A stretch of 64,000 bases of DNA from Aphelenchoides besseyi (taxonomy: Eukaryota > Nematoda > Chromadorea > Rhabditida > Aphelenchoididae): NCBI GenBank assembly GCA_024699855.1, contig JAMPIQ010000002.1, forward strand, positions 16,988,001 to 17,052,000, written 5' to 3'. Position numbers and translations under genes: made by a program. Below, piece by piece: positions 60,524 to 64,000 of this stretch (its first letter is position 1; each line of letters starts with the position of its first letter). The notes under the pieces were generated by a model. That model had not been told where the DNA came from, did no database searches, and worked only from the letters and a program-made list of their open reading frames with translations.

Positions 60524-61229
60524 TCAACACCAATCAACAGGAACGCAAATTGTCAGTGAACTTTGTGTCGAATCGAATTTCGCTTTCGCATGGTTGGTTG
60601 TGAATCGAAATGGCGAATGAAAGTCCACGAGTGTCTGTCGATTGTCCAACAACACCAACACACGATCTTCGTTCAATTTCAATCGAATACTTAAGAGAAA
60701 TGTCAAAGAAATGGATTGTTTCTTACCGCTCAACATTCGTGATTTTTTCTCCGTTGTTGTCGATTACATGAACGGTAATTTTAATCAAATGACCTCCAAC
60801 CAGTTGGACTTTAAAAGGCGATCGGTCAACTCCCGAAATCGTTTTTGTTTCACACTAAACACAATTGGAAATGCTGAAGTGAATCCGAACCTCTTCATAG
60901 CGTCCACTGCTATTTGGCTCTTCGGATTCGGTGTCTGAATCGCTTTCTTCTTCCTCTTCATCGGTCAGCGTTTGTTCAATCACAACTCCACACTCGTCCG
61001 TAAATGATGGAACGGTTTCTTCGGATCTCGTAACAATTGGAAGTCCCGCATTTGCAGCCGAAATTTTCGGTAAAAACGATTTCAATCGTTGGAGAATCGG
61101 CGATTGTTCCAACGGAAACTCGTTAGCCAGAAACTTTGATGTCGAACCACTGGATGACAAGCGAGATGTTAAACTGGTTGATGGTGGAGTGTTAGGAATC
61201 ATCTGAACAAAAAATGCTGTAGAGTTCAT
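60524..61229 (-). CDS. NOPCHAP1-like region fused to a PIH1-type CS domain
   Basis: Three exons join in frame: 61229 to about 60882, then about 60842 to 60730, then about 60687 to 60524. Together they give about 205 residues. The N-terminal half has SPILQRLKSFLPKISAAN, close to the core helix of NOPCHAP1 (C12orf45), followed by GVVIEQ and an acidic Asp/Glu/Ser run as in that family. The C-terminal half (VQLVGGHLIKITVHV, VERIRLKLNEDRVLVLL, HAKAKFDSTQSSLTICVPVD) has the strand pattern and the AKFD..LT..PV end of PIH1D1-type CS domains. NOPCHAP1 bridges NOP58 to the R2TP complex and PIH1D1 is an R2TP subunit, so a joint role in snoRNP assembly is inferred. The family assignments come from memory of motifs. 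Confidence 0.55.
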
Positions 61230-61293
61230 CTACGGTATCAAAATAGCTATTGGCTTATAACCTGAGAATCAAACTATTAAATAGAAATAAGTC

Positions 61294-61299
61294 TTTATT
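61294..61299 (-). terminator. Polyadenylation signal after the CPT2 gene
   Basis: Minus-strand AATAAA 84 bases beyond the CPT2 stop codon and 65 bases before the next start, in the gap between the two collinear genes. Confidence 0.45.
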
Positions 61300-61382
61300 C
61301 TCTACAACCAGTAACCAAGAGTTATTCCCGCAATTATATGGATATTACAAGAAGGGACACTAATTACTAAAACCTAGTTAGT

Positions 61383-63701
61383 TTAGTTTTCCAAACACGT
61401 TCGAATTGTGTCCAAACTCTCTTCCAAATTCTCGGCGAACTTCTTTGCGTCGCGTTCACCCTAAGAATTAAAGTCGCAGAACAAACTATACAGTCAAACC
61501 TCATAAGTCGAAATGACGGCTCCCAATTTTGAACCAACAACGTTGTACCCGATTCCGAAACCATCACGTACCACAGGACCGAAACCTCCGAAGACGATCG
61601 TTTCTGTGGTCAGAGTCGAAGTAGAGACAACGAATTCGTTCATTCGTTTGTATACCGCAGAAGTGAAAAGCGATGGAAGTGGTCGGTTTTGACGTTCAGC
61701 CGTGATCTTCAATCCCAGCAAATGACGATCGAATCCTTGACCTTCAATCCAATAGTTAAGTTAATGGCGTTTGTTCGAACTCACCCATCGCTGCTTCCTT
61801 GACCAATGCGGAATGTTGATCGGAACAACGTTTGAACAGAGTTCGTAGCGTTGACTTGTCGTTGAGTCCCTCGTTCTCCAGTTGTAAAACTGCTTCTCGA
61901 GTTGCCAACGTGGCTGATCGAATGCACTCCGTTCGACCCTTCTTAAAAGCGGCAGTTGAACAGGATTCATAGGTCGGAGCGAAAGCGCCGTAAGTTCGAT
62001 AGAAAGCTAATTGAATTGCCAATTGCATAACCGAGTCCGGAGACAACGCCGCCTTCTTGATGGCAGCACGATTCAAACGCGGATACTCAACGGTTGCAAA
62101 TTTGATTTCCTTGGCACGTTTCAAATGTTCCGTTTGAGCGTTCGAAATTGTTGTTTTCAGTGAATCAGTCAAATCGAATTCTAAATTGTAAATTAAAGGA
62201 ATCAGTTCTATAATTCATTACCCAGTTTCTTCAGTCCACCAGTTTGACCGACGGGTTCTTGGTCGGGACGTACGAAATTGTTCATACACGTGTCTTTGTA
62301 GGTCTCTTCGACTAATCGCAAAACTGCCACCCCGTCACCCCAAGAATGTTCGAAATTAATCGTGGCTTGACCGTTTCCATCGATGATTAGCTGGAAACAT
62401 TTGTCAAACCATCGATTACGACCATCACCGCCACACAGAAGATTGTTCGCCCATTCCGAGTATTCGCTGAACTTCTCGTCGTCCAAACACAATGCAAAAA
62501 GTGCGTCATCGATCTGCTTGAAAGATTCGACATTTCGTTGAGATTGAGCCAAAATTTCGCGTCGAGTTTTTGCCCACGCGTTTCGTTCCATGGTTGTCAG
62601 AGAGCCAATACACGTGTTTGATTGAGCTGATGCTTCAGAATCGGAAAGGATTTTGGCAAGACACGCATGAATGTCCTGAAAGAACTCAAACTATTCGTAT
62701 AGATGTGAGTACGTACCTGAGGTGCTTTGATCGTTCCGTCTTCTTCGAAAACGTCGATTGTGTAGAAGTTCCCGTTTCTCATAACCAAAACATGTCGAGG
62801 CTTAGAGATGTGATGCAAACGATCTTTTCCTTCTTCGGGAATTCGATTTCCACCGAAAAGTGATGGGTATTGACTCATGTCCAATGGAAAGGCTTTGAGT
62901 GCTGCGGCACCAAACCAACTCACATTTTCGGGCAGCAAACTACAAAGTCACATTCAAACTTAACGGCTTGTATTAGAACTGACCGACAAAATCGACGGAA
63001 GAACTTGGTGTTCGATTTTTTGGGATTCAGGTGGAAAACCTCGGGTTCAAGGACCTCGTTGTCCAGTGACTTTTTGAAACGAGCACATGAAACAACAAAG
63101 TTTGCCGCTCGAGTTAACTAAATTGATTTTCAGCATTGACAAAAACTGATTACTAACCTGGTCGTTGAATTGGGATCGTGGGTCGGGAGCCAACATCATG
63201 AATGGATTGAAGTTGATTGGACACGGCAATCGAGACTCCAAATACATGGCAAACCAGGGCTCGGAAATGTATGAGGTTTGAGGGTTGGCGTTGTCGTATT
63301 CAATCAACAGTCGTTGAAGTTCTACAGTTCGGTTAAGACGACGATCATTTTAAAGACTTACCAGGTCCATCGCCATTTCGAAGCTCTTCGACAGTCTTTC
63401 GAGCTTCGTTGATCATTTGCTCCGAACCCACGGCTTGGACGGCGGACAAAAAGCGATTGCACGAGTCTTCAAGTTTTGGAATCGGCAACCGTCGCAGAGA
63501 CTTCTGAAAGTGGTAGGTCGGAATGTAACTTCGATGCAGAAACTGATAATCCGTAGAGTTTGGATCCAGAGTCAAATGACTTGCCAACCGATTTTGGATC
63601 ACAAAACTGAAAAAGGAATTGAACAAATTCGTTAAACTAATCACTTACTTCGTACGATGTCCGTTGACGGTGAAATTTTGGATGAATCGACGTTGCAACA
63701 T
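61383..63701 (-). CDS. cpt-2: Carnitine O-palmitoyltransferase 2, mitochondrial
   Basis: It transfers long-chain acyl groups from carnitine to CoA inside mitochondria for beta-oxidation. The start at 63701 (MLQRRFIQNFTVNGHRTK) is basic and lacks acids, fitting a mitochondrial presequence. Exons then give SYIPTYHFQKSLRRLPIPKL, YISEPWFAMYLESR, INFNPFMMLAPDPRSQFNDQ, and the catalytic EHSWGDG (His with Asp four residues on). Later come STSTLTTETIVFGGFGPVV and DGFGIGYNVV. The end GERDAKKFAEN...RTCLEN stops at 61383. About nine short introns are seen. The three-part pattern is that of CPT2, not the membrane-anchored CPT1. It is divergent from a gene starting at 63909. Confidence 0.93.
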
Positions 63702-63908
63702 GATTGAATGTTTGTATTGAACTGGGGACTGGAAACTGAAAGTTGGAAGAAGCGGACTTTGAACTTTTAATAATTCGAGGCGATTGAAAATGCCAAAACA
63801 AATGACATTGCGTGACAGTTGTTACTCTTAATTTTTATGGCAAAATCGTTTTGAACGAAACGGCGCTTATGACTTTAGGTCCTTCTAAGTCAACTCATTA
63901 GCTCAATG

Positions 63909-64000
63909 ATGAGCAACGATATTGCGAAGCGAGAAAAACAACAAACAAGTAGGTTTCTGGATTTCAACTCATTTCACTAAGTTCGTTTTAGCCGACGAAC
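63909..64000 (+). CDS. First exon of a further gene (partial)
   Basis: ATG at 63909 opens MSNDIAKREKQQT, followed after 40 bases by GTAGGTTT and a GTTTTAG acceptor at about 63984-63990. The frame resumes with ACC GAC GAA (Thr-Asp-Glu) before the window ends. It is divergent from CPT2, 208 bases away. Too short to name. Confidence 0.35.

Overview
The window looks like a stretch of nematode nuclear genome. The reasons are the many very short (about 35-60 bp) introns ending in TTTTAG or TTTCAG, a 5S rRNA whose core closely resembles nematode 5S, moderate AT richness, and a set of animal genes (LIM-homeobox of the Lhx1/lin-11 type, LRRK, GH47 mannosidase, CPT2, eIF3a, NMD3). No species can be named from the sequence alone.

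Layout. From 1 to about 30.4 kb the DNA is mostly repeats and mobile elements, with a small gene island at 4.1-7.2 kb: a papain-like fragment, an unrecognised multi-exon gene, and a small three-exon gene. The repeat zone holds dispersed repeats present in two or three copies and an isolated 5S rRNA gene at 14.2 kb. It also holds two copies of one mariner-like element (9.1-10.5 kb, inactivated; 19.8-21.2 kb, intact), a Tc1-like element (10.8-12.3 kb), and an RTE fragment at 12.5 kb. The most striking object is a nested structure at 21.4-27.1 kb: two 749-bp, almost identical inverted arms meet exactly at the TA target of a second mariner-like family, and a 5'-truncated RTE-like retrotransposon sits inside that element's right terminal repeat with an 11-bp target duplication.

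From 30.5 to 64 kb the DNA is gene-dense. In order: eIF3a (-), NMD3 (+), a Roco kinase of the LRRK family (+, about 9 kb), a small single-pass membrane protein (+), a LIM-homeodomain factor (+), an unrecognised gene (-), a pepsin-like aspartic peptidase (+), an SH2 tyrosine kinase with an N-myristoylation start (+), a GH47 alpha-1,2-mannosidase (+), a NOPCHAP1-like/PIH1-CS fusion protein (-), mitochondrial CPT2 (-), and the first exon of a further gene (+). eIF3a and NMD3 are divergent and share a 640-bp upstream region, and both serve translation or 60S export. The fusion gene and CPT2 lie head-to-tail 153 bp apart and could be an operon.

The points most worth following up are the palindrome/mariner/RTE nest, the unusual DD46D catalytic spacing and shared phase-2 intron in two mariner-like families, and the apparent fusion of a NOPCHAP1-like region with a PIH1-type CS domain, which would join two parts of the box C/D snoRNP assembly pathway in one protein.
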